64,000 nt of DNA from Verrucomicrobium spinosum DSM 4136 = JCM 18804 (GTDB lineage Bacteria; Verrucomicrobiota; Verrucomicrobiia; Verrucomicrobiales; Verrucomicrobiaceae): positions 496,001 to 560,000 of the forward strand of contig NZ_ABIZ01000001.1 in assembly GCF_000172155.1 (NCBI RefSeq), in the 5' to 3' direction. Shown in pieces: positions 28,942 through 40,932 of the stretch. Position 1 is the first letter of the stretch; each line of letters opens with the position of its first letter. The notes under the pieces are model-generated. The model was not told the DNA's origin, searched no databases, and saw nothing but the letters and a program-made list of their open reading frames with translations. The position numbers were made by a program, and so were the translations under genes.

Positions 28942-31900
28942 ATGCCTGCGTCCAACGAACTCCCCATACCGCGCTATTTCTCTGCCACAGTTGGCAGTAG
29001 CAAGGGGCGAGTTGGGTGGACTCGACTTTGGTCCCCGTTTGGGACGCCCATCAGCCTTGAAAACTTGGGGCAATTGGATGGCAGCCAGCGCGGCGGGTTT
29101 CTGGCCACTCCAGATAGCGAGATCAATCCCAACTGCAGATCCCTGGACGAGCTGAGTCGACAGCATCGTGCACTGATTCTCTGTGGCGCTCCAGGTGCCG
29201 GCAAATCCGTCGAAATCTACGCCTATTGCCAGAGGTTGATAGAAGATGAATCGGTATGCCTGCTCGCCTACGGTGCGGATGCGATCGATGACAGCGGGGC
29301 GTTACGTGAAATTAGTACTGGACATCCTGAATGGGAAAAGGCCCAACAGGAGGGGCGAAAAATCGTATTGGTGATTGATGGTTTCGATCAGATTCGCTTT
29401 CCATCCGGTAAACCATTGGCTGTGCTCTCTCGTTTACTTGGGAGCTGCGATCTAGCAAACGTGAGGTTGATCCTCGGGTGCCGTACTTCCGATTGGGACA
29501 GCTCGCTCGGGGAGTCCCTGTTGGCCCGATGGGGGCAGTCGTTGGGGGAAGGCGTATTTGAGATTTGTCCCCTCCAGCGTAGCGACGTAAGTGAGGCCGC
29601 TGCGTCGATAGGCATAGAGAATCCAAAGGAATTCCTTGATGCCATACAGGAGATGCGAGCGGAGGTGCATGCGCAATGGCCACTAACATTGGAACCGCTC
29701 CTTCATCGGCATGCCAATGGACTTGAATTGTCCGTTTCAGCCAAGGAACTCTACAATGACTCTGTAACCAGATTACTCGACTCGGCGAGGGACGAACAAT
29801 CTGACTCTTTATTGTCGGCGACAACGACCCGCCAGATCGCCCGACGCATCGCTGCTCTTCAGGTTTTCAAGCAAAGTCAGTCGATTCAATTGTCGGTCGA
29901 TCTTCCGAGTCGCGACGAGCTTACATCCAGTGACATCATTGGGCCTGAAGGTGAGCAGATGGAATGGTCAGCCACAACAGGGGCACCATCCGAATTGAAC
30001 CTGCGGCAGATCAAGCATGTAGTTGGAACGGGACTCTTCACGGCACATGGTGTGAAGAACCGCGGATTCGTTCATCAAGCGTATGCGGAATTTCTTGCGG
30101 CAGAGTATGTCAAGGGGTTGAGCGTAACTGCCCTGAAGGAGATTCTTACGGTCCATGTCGATTGGCGGGAAGCTGTTCCTCCGCAACTGACTGAAACCGC
30201 AGCATGGGCTTCTGTGATGAATGAGGAGTGGTTTCAGTGGTTGTTGAGCCACTATCCTCAAATACTCCTCCGTGCAGACGGGACCCAGCTTTCGACCACA
30301 CAAAAGGGTGAGCTGCTGCAACGTTTGTTGGCCAGAGTTTCATCCTACGATGCTCTCCCTTTTCGCGAGATCGACCGTTTGACGCCGTCCTTCGCCTTTC
30401 CTGGGATGGCGTCCCGTCTTTCGGAGGTGATTAGAGATGCCAGCGCGGATTCATCGGCAAGGCGATTTGCCATACAAGTAGCAGAGAGGTGCCGCTTACT
30501 TGAGGTGGAGCCGGCACTATGGGAACTCCTTGAACGGGGGGGGGACGAAACATTGAGGAGGGATGTCTGTCGTGCGCTTCATGTTTTGTTGCCATTGCGC
30601 GACGATCTCGACCCGGACACTCAGGAGAGGCTTGTCCGCCTGGTACGGAAAGAGATGGGCCCCGATGATTTGGACGACCTGAAAGGTCTGGCGCTTGAGC
30701 ATTTGGTGCCGAAGTACCGCGAGGTTTCTGATGTTGCCGAATGGCTCACTCCGCCCGTTTTTGACAACTATACGAGCTCATACATACGGTTTCTTCGAGA
30801 CAAGCTACCTAACATCTTGTCTCGAAGTGATGTCCCGGTATTGCTGTCTAGGCTTGCAGCAAATCGTTGGTGTTCTTCAAGGTCAGGGCACTGGAAGCTA
30901 GCGAAGGCAGTTGTTTTCGAGGCGATGAACCAGTTGCATGAAGTTGCAACCAGGCAAGCTATGATCGCCCTGATCGAAAGCTGTGTTCTGCATTCCATCA
31001 GACTGCCTTTCTCCGATTCTTCATGGCAAGAAGAGGAGGAGAGCCCTGACGAACAGTGGCAAATGCGAGTTGACCTTCTTCACCTATATTTGAATGAAGG
31101 TCCAGGTTCTGTCGAGGATGTGTGGAGTGTGAAGGAGATGCTGGGGCTTCGTCATGTTCCTCTGAGGCTGCTCCTTGATGAGTTTGAGGCGGCACCAATG
31201 ACAAGTCGTCCGCACTGGGCGGAGTGCATTCGGCTTTCAATCTTCAATGAAGAAGATCGAAAGTCGGTCTTGCCACGCCTCCTGGAAGTGTACGTGAGCA
31301 ATTCAGAGCTTCGAGATGCACTGTTGCCATGTCGCCCGGGTCTGAATATTCATGAAACGCTTGTAGCTTATCGCGAAGAGCAATCGGCCAAGCAGAAGGA
31401 ATTTTCCCGAGAAACTGTGGATTCCGCTACAGACGAAATCACCGCGGATCGAATAAGGCTGGCCATAGGTGAGCTAAGTGACGGTGATTTCCGTCATATG
31501 CTTGACGTGCTGCACTGGGTCCACGGATCTGATGCGGGGCTGTTTGAAGACGCTGTGAACTCACAACGCTGGGACGTCCTGCTCAATGATGAGCAACGGC
31601 TCGTGCGTGATGCAGCCAGAACATGGCTTGCGGCTTCAACCGATCCAAAAGGAAAAGATAGTGTGTGGCGAAACACAGATGACAGCTATGCGGCATGTCT
31701 ATCTTTCGGGCTGCTGGCAGACGAGTTGGAAGGAGATAGTCACCTCGCACGACATGCGGCGCTAAATTGGACTCGTGCTTTCATCCTGCAGCCAAGGAAC
31801 AGTACGCCTGGAGATGTGAAGATTGCAGCGACTTTGCTTAAGTTCAATTCCAGCGGGGTGGTGAGTGCGCTATCAGAACGCCTTGAGATCGATAGCAATT

Positions 31901-33198
31901 TGAAAAGCAATGCCAGCGCATTGCGATACTTTGAGCATTGTTGGAGTGGTGAGCTTTCGGCAACAGTAGTTTCCTTTCTCAATCACCCTGACATCTATCC
32001 AGGAACCTATAAGTCGGCCTGCCGGTTTTTGGTGGCCGTGGATTTTGTCGCTGCAAAATCCATGTTGGCCTCGCAGCTTCTCAGAATTCCCTTGCAGCAG
32101 GGGGGCGAGCTATCTGCATTGCAAAGAGCAGTCATTTTCTGTGCTGCCTTTCGCACCCGTGGGCAGCTTTGGGGGCAGGCGGTCTTGCATTTTCAATCGT
32201 TGGAAAATGCTCGCACGATTTTTGAGGAAAATGCTGATGCGTTCGGCTCGTGGCATATGCGCAGGGATACAAAGAATGAACTGCTCCAGGGGCTAGGAGT
32301 GGACGAGTTGGAGCAGCTTTATATTTTGTTGGCGACGATTTCACCGGAATCTGAATCGGGAATCAACAAGCGATTCCTAACTGGTGGAGATACGTTGGGG
32401 GAAGTGCGTGCTCTTGTTGAGCGTACATACGCGGCATTGCCGGCTCCGGAGGGTAGGTCCAAAAAAGTCATGGCTCAATTGTCGCAATCACTGCGGGAAT
32501 CATTCGCGTTCAGCAAAGGTTCAGCGTTGATTTCTAATGCGGAATCCGAATTCAAGCCTGTTCCCCCAGCGACTTTGCTCAAACTGGTCCGTCTCTCTGA
32601 CGCCAGACTGATCCGGTGTGAGGAAGATCTCGTGGACTTCTGCGTCGAGCAGATCAAACGCTTTGAGCATGATTCAATTGAGCTCCGACAAGATTACTTT
32701 TGGAATAAAAATGGCACGGAGAGGCATGAAACCGATCTTTCGAAGGCGCTGACTGGGTGGTTCCAACGAGGTCGTGAGCTGATCGCAAATTGCGAAGCGC
32801 AAGCGGTTCACATCACCGGGGACCGCACTGACATCAAAGTGGAACTCCCGCACATCAGACCTGTGATCATCGAAGTCAAAAAGGCGCACAATCCTAGCGT
32901 TGAAACTGACATCCAGACGCAGCTTGTTGACCGCTACTTGCCTCAACACCAAACATCCTTCGGGCTCTACGTCGTTGGATGGTTTGGTCACAAGTCCAGT
33001 TTCCTGGGTGGTGAAACCCCAAAACAGGACGAAAAGGTTCTTCAAAAGTTGGTGAAGAAACTAAAGGGCCCGGCCGACCTCCAAGTTCGGGCGATGGTCT
33101 TGGATTGCCGGAGAAGGCTGTCTGCTCCCAAAGATTCAAAGGGTCGCATGACTGCTTCAAAGAAGGGGAGATCCAGGAATGCCGCCCCGAAGGGGTGA
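28942..33198 (+). CDS. Large STAND/NACHT-type NTPase with C-terminal PD-(D/E)XK-like nuclease
   Basis: A 1,418-residue protein. After a short N-terminal region (1-70), a P-loop NTPase has Walker A GAPGAGKS at 82-89, Walker B IVLVIDGFD at 141-149 (D146, D149) and the arginine-bearing strand LILGCRTSDW around R181, the pattern of NACHT/STAND ATPases. Residues ~330-1200 are Leu-rich and helical, suggesting HEAT/ARM-like sensor repeats. Near the C-terminus, D1297, then E1311-V-K1313 and Q1327-L-x4-L form a PD-(D/E)XK nuclease pattern, followed by a basic tail. The gene has lower G+C than its surroundings and is divergent from the winged-helix/nucleotidyltransferase pair. A defence role (ligand-triggered DNA cleavage) is inferred from architecture. 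Confidence 0.75.
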   Translation: MPASNELPIPRYFSATVGSSKGRVGWTRLWSPFGTPISLENLGQLDGSQRGGFLATPDSEINPNCRSLDELSRQHRALILCGAPGAGKSVEIYAYCQRLIEDESVCLLAYGADAIDDSGALREISTGHPEWEKAQQEGRKIVLVIDGFDQIRFPSGKPLAVLSRLLGSCDLANVRLILGCRTSDWDSSLGESLLARWGQSLGEGVFEICPLQRSDVSEAAASIGIENPKEFLDAIQEMRAEVHAQWPLTLEPLLHRHANGLELSVSAKELYNDSVTRLLDSARDEQSDSLLSATTTRQIARRIAALQVFKQSQSIQLSVDLPSRDELTSSDIIGPEGEQMEWSATTGAPSELNLRQIKHVVGTGLFTAHGVKNRGFVHQAYAEFLAAEYVKGLSVTALKEILTVHVDWREAVPPQLTETAAWASVMNEEWFQWLLSHYPQILLRADGTQLSTTQKGELLQRLLARVSSYDALPFREIDRLTPSFAFPGMASRLSEVIRDASADSSARRFAIQVAERCRLLEVEPALWELLERGGDETLRRDVCRALHVLLPLRDDLDPDTQERLVRLVRKEMGPDDLDDLKGLALEHLVPKYREVSDVAEWLTPPVFDNYTSSYIRFLRDKLPNILSRSDVPVLLSRLAANRWCSSRSGHWKLAKAVVFEAMNQLHEVATRQAMIALIESCVLHSIRLPFSDSSWQEEEESPDEQWQMRVDLLHLYLNEGPGSVEDVWSVKEMLGLRHVPLRLLLDEFEAAPMTSRPHWAECIRLSIFNEEDRKSVLPRLLEVYVSNSELRDALLPCRPGLNIHETLVAYREEQSAKQKEFSRETVDSATDEITADRIRLAIGELSDGDFRHMLDVLHWVHGSDAGLFEDAVNSQRWDVLLNDEQRLVRDAARTWLAASTDPKGKDSVWRNTDDSYAACLSFGLLADELEGDSHLARHAALNWTRAFILQPRNSTPGDVKIAATLLKFNSSGVVSALSERLEIDSNLKSNASALRYFEHCWSGELSATVVSFLNHPDIYPGTYKSACRFLVAVDFVAAKSMLASQLLRIPLQQGGELSALQRAVIFCAAFRTRGQLWGQAVLHFQSLENARTIFEENADAFGSWHMRRDTKNELLQGLGVDELEQLYILLATISPESESGINKRFLTGGDTLGEVRALVERTYAALPAPEGRSKKVMAQLSQSLRESFAFSKGSALISNAESEFKPVPPATLLKLVRLSDARLIRCEEDLVDFCVEQIKRFEHDSIELRQDYFWNKNGTERHETDLSKALTGWFQRGRELIANCEAQAVHITGDRTDIKVELPHIRPVIIEVKKAHNPSVETDIQTQLVDRYLPQHQTSFGLYVVGWFGHKSSFLGGETPKQDEKVLQKLVKKLKGPADLQVRAMVLDCRRRLSAPKDSKGRMTASKKGRSRNAAPKG

Positions 33199-33225
33199 AT
33201 TCGATCAGGGATCGCACCCGCAGCT

Positions 33226-33633
33226 TCACTCCTCACATCCATTCTCCAGATCCTTCAACTGGTGATCCAGTGCCCCCACGGACATCTGGATTTCAATCAA
33301 AGAGAGGACAAGGGAGGTGATCATGGTCAGCAGACTGAGTCCAAAGAGGATCTTGCCTGCGGTGTCATAGCCAAAGAAGAGGAGGAGCATGCATACCGTG
33401 CAAATCAGAATGCTGAGGACGCCGAAGAACTGCATGTCACGGATGAGCTTGATCCGGTAACGCAGGTTGTGGATCTGCTTGAGGTAGATGGGGTCTGCAG
33501 ACGTCTTGTAATTGGCGTGCAGAGCCCGCACCACGCTGGCGAGGCCGTGGAACCGGTTGGTGTAGGCCAGCAGGAGGAGGGAGATGGCCGGGAAGATGAG
33601 GACGGGGGTGGTGAGTGTCATAACACGTGGCAT
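33226..33633 (-). CDS. DUF2721 membrane protein
   Basis: A 135-residue protein with three hydrophobic segments. The N-terminus TTPVLIFPAISLLLLAYTNRF is characteristic of DUF2721, whose function is unknown. The gene is convergent with the NTPase gene and returns to the high-G+C background, so it marks the right border of the accessory island. A second in-frame ATG 12 bp downstream (33621) could also serve as start. Confidence 0.82.
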   Translation of the reverse strand: MPRVMTLTTPVLIFPAISLLLLAYTNRFHGLASVVRALHANYKTSADPIYLKQIHNLRYRIKLIRDMQFFGVLSILICTVCMLLLFFGYDTAGKILFGLSLLTMITSLVLSLIEIQMSVGALDHQLKDLENGCEE

Positions 33634-33721
33634 GAGCGGCTTGGTTCTGGTCAGAACCGTCCGCCCTACAGCTTATGCCAGCGGGAATCGTGCCTCAATG
33701 CCGGTTTCCTGCCCGGAACGG

Positions 33722-36232
<2,511 letters not shown>

Positions 36233-36285
36233 GAATGAACTATACGCCTGAGGGCGGTCGGGGGTCGGTACGTGCTATTTCCTCA

Positions 36286-36753
36286 TTACTGGATGCTGGC
36301 GTGGTAGGCGACGGCGTTGGGAAGGATGCGGTTCACCATGTCGGCCAGCATGCGGGGAGTGTACGGTTTCGGGAGCACATCGTCAAAACCCATTTGCCGG
36401 CAACTGGTCATGCTTTCCTCATCGACAAAAAAACCGCTGCAGGCGATGACCGGGGTGCCGGGCTGGATGTTGCGCAGGGCCTCAAGCGCCTCCATGCCGG
36501 ACATGCCGCCGGGGAGCACCAGATCCAGAATGATCAGGTCCACCCTCGAGTGGTGCAGCACACAATATTTGAGTATCTGGGAGGCTTCCTCCGCGCTGCT
36601 CGCACTGAGCACCTCCCACTTGTGGGAAGTCAGTATCGTGCTGGCGAGCGCTCGCAGCACGGGTTCATCGTCCACCAGAAGGATCCGTCCTCTGAACGCA
36701 GGAAGGGAAACGGCGCTTTCAGCGTCGTTGGATGGGGAGTTGGCAAGGTTCAT
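36286..36753 (-). CDS. Single-domain response regulator (receiver only)
   Basis: A 155-residue receiver protein: D28-D29 acidic pair, phospho-acceptor D77 in LIILDLVLPGGMSG, a conserved hydroxyl residue in ACSGF and lysine in LPKPY. No output domain follows, so it may act by protein contact or phosphorelay. It sits 5 bp downstream of the PilB/GspE-type ATPase and 53 bp upstream of the hybrid kinase, all on one strand, which suggests co-expression with the pilus/secretion genes. Confidence 0.9.
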   Translation of the reverse strand: MNLANSPSNDAESAVSLPAFRGRILLVDDEPVLRALASTILTSHKWEVLSASSAEEASQILKYCVLHHSRVDLIILDLVLPGGMSGMEALEALRNIQPGTPVIACSGFFVDEESMTSCRQMGFDDVLPKPYTPRMLADMVNRILPNAVAYHASIQ

Positions 36754-36758
36754 GCAGG

Positions 36759-38912
36759 TCAGATGGCAGTATAGGAAAGACAGCGGATCTCGTCCATTGT
36801 CGTGTTGCCAGCAAGGAACTGCAACAGCCCCTCTTGATAAAGGGTCCGGAAGCCATGAGTAAGAGCGGCCGTCCTCAAACTTGAGAGGGGGGCTGCGGCT
36901 TCAATGAGATCACGAATTTCATCGTTGATCTCACAGAGCTCCATGAGGGCGAGCCGGCCGCTGTAGCCTGTGCCGTGACACTCATCACAGCCCACACTCT
37001 CGTACACCGGCTGGGTGAGGGCGTGGGTGATCGCACCTTGCTTGAAGAGATGCTCCTGTATCTCACGCGAGGCGGCCACCGGCCTTTTGCAGTAGCCGCA
37101 AAGTTTCCGCACCAGACGTTGGGCCTGGCTGAGCGCCAGGGAATCTGCGAGGAGGTACTTCTCAACGCCCATGGAAAGCAGACGGGAAACGGCTCTCAGG
37201 GAGTCGTTGGCATGCAGGGTGGTCAGCACCAGGTGACCCGTGAGGGAGGCGTTCACCGCTGCCTGGGCGGTCTCAGTGTCACGAGATTCCCCGATCAGAA
37301 TGATGTCAGGGTCGGCCCGCAGGAGGGCTCGCAGGCCGTTGGCAAAATCCAGCCCGTACACAGGGTTGGTCTGTGTCTGGTTGATGCCCTCCACCTCGTA
37401 TTCGATGGGGTCCTCAATGGTCTGAATGTTCACGCTCTCCTCGTTAACGCTGTTGAGCAGCGCGTAGAGGGTGGTCGTTTTACCTGAACCTGTGGGGCCG
37501 GTCACCAGCACCAGGCCCTGGTCCCGGCGCATCACGCGGGTGAAGATGTCCTGCTGGCGCTGGCTGAGGTTGAAGTCGCTGAGGTGGCGCACGCCGTCCT
37601 GCTTGTCCAGAAAGCGCATGATCACCTTCTGAAACTCCCGGCGCGTCGGCACGGCGGCCACGCGAACGTCCAGCCTGCGCCGGCCGATGCGCATGGCAAA
37701 GCGGCCATCCTGCGCCTCCTGGCGCGTCTGGCTCATGTTGGAGTAGTTCTTCACCAGTGCGACGAACCGCGAGAGCAGCTCTTCTGGTGCCGTCAGGATG
37801 ACCTTCAGATTGCCGTCGATGCGCGCCCGGAAGCGTGTCACGTTGTGAAACTTCTCAATGTGGAGGTCGCTGGCGCGGCACCGGATCGAGGTAAACAGGG
37901 CCCAGTGCATCAGTTCCTCGGCAGAGTGGTTGGGGTTCTGGGGATTCACCCGCCCCATGTCCTCCGCGCTGATCTCCACCACATCACTTTCCTCCCGCTC
38001 AGCCAGGTGAGTTTCCTCGACCTTCGCCACCGAGTTGGGATCGAAGTTGGCGGCGGCGCGTGCGATGGCCTCCCTGATGGCTGCTGGATCCGCCAGCACA
38101 GGGATGATCTTGCCCGCCTCGTTGCCCAGAGAGAGCCATTCGTCCTCGAAGGCATAGTTGTCCGGTGTCTCGCTGAGCAGATAGACGCAATGCCGGCCCG
38201 CATACAGTGGATAGACATTGAAGCGCTCCAGCAGATGGTGCGGGAAGAGCTGCTGTCGCGGGGCCTCCTGGGCGTTGTACACCTGTGCTTTCCCATCCGT
38301 GGTGAGGTAGCGCAGGGCCACCCCCAGATTGCGTTGCAGTCCGTTGAAGTCGGCCACACTCAGGACGGTCTTCTTCTCCCGCAAAGCAGAATGAAAGCCG
38401 CGCAACCGGGTCGCGTCCGAGGGCTCGTAGGGGTAGTGTTTTAGAAGCCACTCAAATGCAACATCCAGCCCCACTTCGCTCAAACGGGGCACTTCCAGCT
38501 TCTCCAGGGGATTTTCCTGCGGGATGGGATTCTGCTGGCAACGGCTGGCAAAGTCCTGTCTCGTCTTCTGGTACTGATCCTTGGAGATCAGCACCCGCAC
38601 TGCCAGAGCGTGTGGCACCCCCCACAGGTCTGTGGCCTTCGGATTGAAGTGCGCCATGACCAGCAGCGGGCCCAGGGTGGCCACCGGCAGCCAGGGATCG
38701 GCCGTGTAAGGCATCCGCCCGAGCTTCCTCAGAAGGCGCTCGGCCTCAGGCGGGCAGCTTTCCCGCAGGAGATTGACCGGCACCAGCCCATGCTGGAGGG
38801 CCACCCCTTCTATCGTCATCACCAGCGACTCTTTCGCCCCTATCGTGTCTGGGCCCGGGGCGGGTGCCCCGGTGGCGAAGCGGAGGGATGCAGGTGAGGA
38901 AACAACAGACAT
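36759..38912 (-). CDS. GspE/PilB-family assembly ATPase
   Basis: A 717-residue hexameric ATPase that powers pilus or pseudopilus assembly at the inner membrane. An N-terminal ~300-residue GspE-N-like region precedes the motor: Walker A GPTGSGKT at 472-479, Asp box IQTIEDPIEYEVEG, Walker B LRADPDIILIGESRD and His box TGHLVLTTLHAND. Walker B ends IGESRD instead of the usual GEIRD. Two CxxC pairs (CGYC and CDEC) form the zinc element. The ATG at 38912 is chosen because it lies between genes; a longer frame would run into the prepilin gene. Confidence 0.92.
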   Translation of the reverse strand: MSVVSSPASLRFATGAPAPGPDTIGAKESLVMTIEGVALQHGLVPVNLLRESCPPEAERLLRKLGRMPYTADPWLPVATLGPLLVMAHFNPKATDLWGVPHALAVRVLISKDQYQKTRQDFASRCQQNPIPQENPLEKLEVPRLSEVGLDVAFEWLLKHYPYEPSDATRLRGFHSALREKKTVLSVADFNGLQRNLGVALRYLTTDGKAQVYNAQEAPRQQLFPHHLLERFNVYPLYAGRHCVYLLSETPDNYAFEDEWLSLGNEAGKIIPVLADPAAIREAIARAAANFDPNSVAKVEETHLAEREESDVVEISAEDMGRVNPQNPNHSAEELMHWALFTSIRCRASDLHIEKFHNVTRFRARIDGNLKVILTAPEELLSRFVALVKNYSNMSQTRQEAQDGRFAMRIGRRRLDVRVAAVPTRREFQKVIMRFLDKQDGVRHLSDFNLSQRQQDIFTRVMRRDQGLVLVTGPTGSGKTTTLYALLNSVNEESVNIQTIEDPIEYEVEGINQTQTNPVYGLDFANGLRALLRADPDIILIGESRDTETAQAAVNASLTGHLVLTTLHANDSLRAVSRLLSMGVEKYLLADSLALSQAQRLVRKLCGYCKRPVAASREIQEHLFKQGAITHALTQPVYESVGCDECHGTGYSGRLALMELCEINDEIRDLIEAAAPLSSLRTAALTHGFRTLYQEGLLQFLAGNTTMDEIRCLSYTAI

Positions 38913-38943
38913 GGTGCGGGTTCTGGGACGGAGAAGGGGCCGG

Positions 38944-39447
38944 CTACTTTCCTGCCATCGTAAAGTTGGGAGGAAAGCTGAACGGCGTGCCGAGGTCAGA
39001 GCCGTCAAATGCCACTTTCAGGCCGGTGCCGGACGCGCCAGGAGGAAGAAGTTTGTACAGGGTGCCAGTCCACATCAAGCGGTAGTCATCCATGCTGCTG
39101 GAGATGCCGGGATTCCAATCATTTCTCATGTAGGGCGACCCGGGCTTGGGATTCTCAGGGTCGCGGTACTGCATGGTGCGCAGAATGAGCATTTCATCCT
39201 GACCGGAGGGGGCCACGCCGGTGAAGAGCAGTTCGTAGTTGCTCATGTTGAACCGGTGCACGGCTGTATTCAGCGTCTCCAGCGCGTTCTTCGCAACCGC
39301 AGCATGCGCACTGGTGGTCATGTCGCTGAATCTGGGGATCGCAATCGCAGCAATCACTGAGATCACGGCAATGACGACGATGATCTCCACGATGGAGATG
39401 CCCGCCGGCTTCCGGTGCGAGCCTGTCATGGCATGGGTTCCCTTCAT
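38944..39447 (-). CDS. Prepilin-type protein 1 (type III signal peptide)
   Basis: A 167-residue pseudopilin candidate. The prepilin peptidase site is G|ISIVEIIVVIAVISVIAAI, with Glu at +5 and a long hydrophobic helix; the leader is about 20 residues. The globular part has no recognised domain. It is one of four consecutive short prepilin genes between the PilC- and PilB-type genes and is probably a minor pseudopilin. Confidence 0.88.
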   Translation of the reverse strand: MKGTHAMTGSHRKPAGISIVEIIVVIAVISVIAAIAIPRFSDMTTSAHAAVAKNALETLNTAVHRFNMSNYELLFTGVAPSGQDEMLILRTMQYRDPENPKPGSPYMRNDWNPGISSSMDDYRLMWTGTLYKLLPPGASGTGLKVAFDGSDLGTPFSFPPNFTMAGK

Positions 39448-39465
39448 GGCTTTTTGGGCTGCCGG

Positions 39466-39873
39466 TCAATAGCTTATCGTCGTGGAGCCTTGTTTCAAGG
39501 TGACCTTTGCCAGAGGGTCAATGGTGCGGAAGGTGATGCTGTACCCGTTGGGAACGAAGTCGGTCAGGTTCGTTTCTGAGAAGGAGATGTAAGGGGCGAT
39601 CTTGGCGTACTTGGCCTGGTCAGTGGTGGCGGCGGTCCAGTCTGAGACGGCTTGGGTGCGGCCGCGCACCTGGATGAACGTGGCCATGCCCATGTTGATG
39701 GCCTCGGCGCGGGCGATGGCGACATTGCGCTCACTGTCACTGCGCATCTTGATCAAGTTCGGGATCGCCAGAAAGGCGATGATGCCGATGATGGCGACTG
39801 CCGCCAGCATCTCTACAAGAGAAAAAGCCGCTCGCATGGAACTGCGGCACCGGGTGGAAAAACTGCTGTGCAT
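39466..39873 (-). CDS. Prepilin-type protein 2
   Basis: A 135-residue pseudopilin candidate from the ATG at 39873. The site is A|FSLVEMLAAVAIIGIIAFLAI, with Ala instead of Gly before the cleavage point and Glu at +5. An internal ATG at 39837 would give a shorter leader and cannot be excluded; a longer frame to 40050 would overlap the preceding gene by 160 bp. The mature protein ends in TTISY. Confidence 0.85.
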   Translation of the reverse strand: MHSSFSTRCRSSMRAAFSLVEMLAAVAIIGIIAFLAIPNLIKMRSDSERNVAIARAEAINMGMATFIQVRGRTQAVSDWTAATTDQAKYAKIAPYISFSETNLTDFVPNGYSITFRTIDPLAKVTLKQGSTTISY

Positions 39874-39886
39874 AAGCGGGATTCTG

Positions 39887-40357
39887 TTACTCCGCATTGA
39901 GTTGGACCTGCGGATAAGAGCCAGATGCCCAAGTCGGAAGGGTGAGGAATTGCTTCGTCGCGGTGAGCGCTTCGCTCTTGATCTTGTCCGAATTGGTCGT
40001 GCTGCTGAAGAAGTGGTTCTTTGTGGGATCGTCAAGGTAGCCGGAAACAAGGTTCAACCGGGCCAGGGAGGTGGTGCGGCTGTTGTAGTCGGTGCGTATC
40101 TCCTCCACCGTCCGGAGTTTCCCTGCACCTGTGGTGGCGTTGATGACGTTCACCCGGTTCGTGTCCCCATTGACCCAGGCGTTGACGGCATTTTGCACTG
40201 CTGCCTGCTGCTGCCGGGCGATCATCCGGCTGGCGTCGGTCGTGGCGCTGGAGAAGGCGCTGATCAACACTCCCGCCATGATGGAAAGGATGGCAATGGT
40301 CACCAACGCTTCGACCAGGGTGAAGGCCCGTGGGTGCCGGCAGGTTGATGGATTCAT
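39887..40357 (-). CDS. Prepilin-type protein 3
   Basis: A 156-residue pseudopilin candidate. Type III signal peptide site A|FTLVEALVTIAILSIMAGV, again with Ala at -1 and Glu at +5. The mature part is Ser/Thr/Asn-rich with a predicted helical spine (SRMIARQQQAAVQNAVNAWV). Spacing to the next gene is 13 bp, consistent with one operon. Confidence 0.87.
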   Translation of the reverse strand: MNPSTCRHPRAFTLVEALVTIAILSIMAGVLISAFSSATTDASRMIARQQQAAVQNAVNAWVNGDTNRVNVINATTGAGKLRTVEEIRTDYNSRTTSLARLNLVSGYLDDPTKNHFFSSTTNSDKIKSEALTATKQFLTLPTWASGSYPQVQLNAE

Positions 40358-40451
40358 GAGAAGAGCAGGGGGTTTGGAATGCGGGCGGGCCCAATGGCCT
40401 GGCCAAAGGGCCCGCGCTGGGATTCAAGCCGGCGCTGCAGCTCGGCGACCG

Positions 40452-40838
40452 TTACTTTTTGTCCTTGTCGTAGTAGATTCCGGAATCGTTGGTGGAGATG
40501 TACTTCAGAGCTCCGGTTTTTTCGGCATCACCCAGGCCAGGAACTTGGAAGAGCTTGCCATCAAATGCTCCAGTGCCTTTTTTACCAGCGACGACGTCGT
40601 CGAACGCTGCTTCGGCGGAAGTGGTGTTCCAAGTCACACCGGCGGCCTGCCCCGCTTGAAAGACGGAAACAACGTTCTGGGCGTTGCGCTGGTCCTTGCC
40701 CTTGGCCGCGGCGTCATTGATGCCGCTGATGCTGGGGATGGCGATGGCGGCGATCACACCGATGACGGCGATCACGACCAGCATTTCAATAAGGCTGAAG
40801 CCTTGGGCGATGATGTTTTTACGTGCTGTGTTTTTCAT
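40452..40838 (-). CDS. Prepilin-type protein 4, probable major (pseudo)pilin
   Basis: A 128-residue protein with the most canonical type IV pilin N-terminus of the locus: G|FSLIEMLVVIAVIGVIAAIAI. The ATG at 40838 gives a 13-residue basic leader. It is compact and Lys/Asp/Gly-rich at the C-terminus. It has its own upstream AT-rich region of about 200 bp with a promoter candidate, which fits high expression and a major-subunit role, though abundance is inference. Confidence 0.87.
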   Translation of the reverse strand: MKNTARKNIIAQGFSLIEMLVVIAVIGVIAAIAIPSISGINDAAAKGKDQRNAQNVVSVFQAGQAAGVTWNTTSAEAAFDDVVAGKKGTGAFDGKLFQVPGLGDAEKTGALKYISTNDSGIYYDKDKK

Positions 40839-40932
40839 GGGTAGTGTTGTCTGAGTACTAGTTTTTATGGTTACTGATGGGAGCTGTCTCAAAAAGAGGA
40901 GCTGCGCTCGCTCATTTATGATAACAGTGGGG

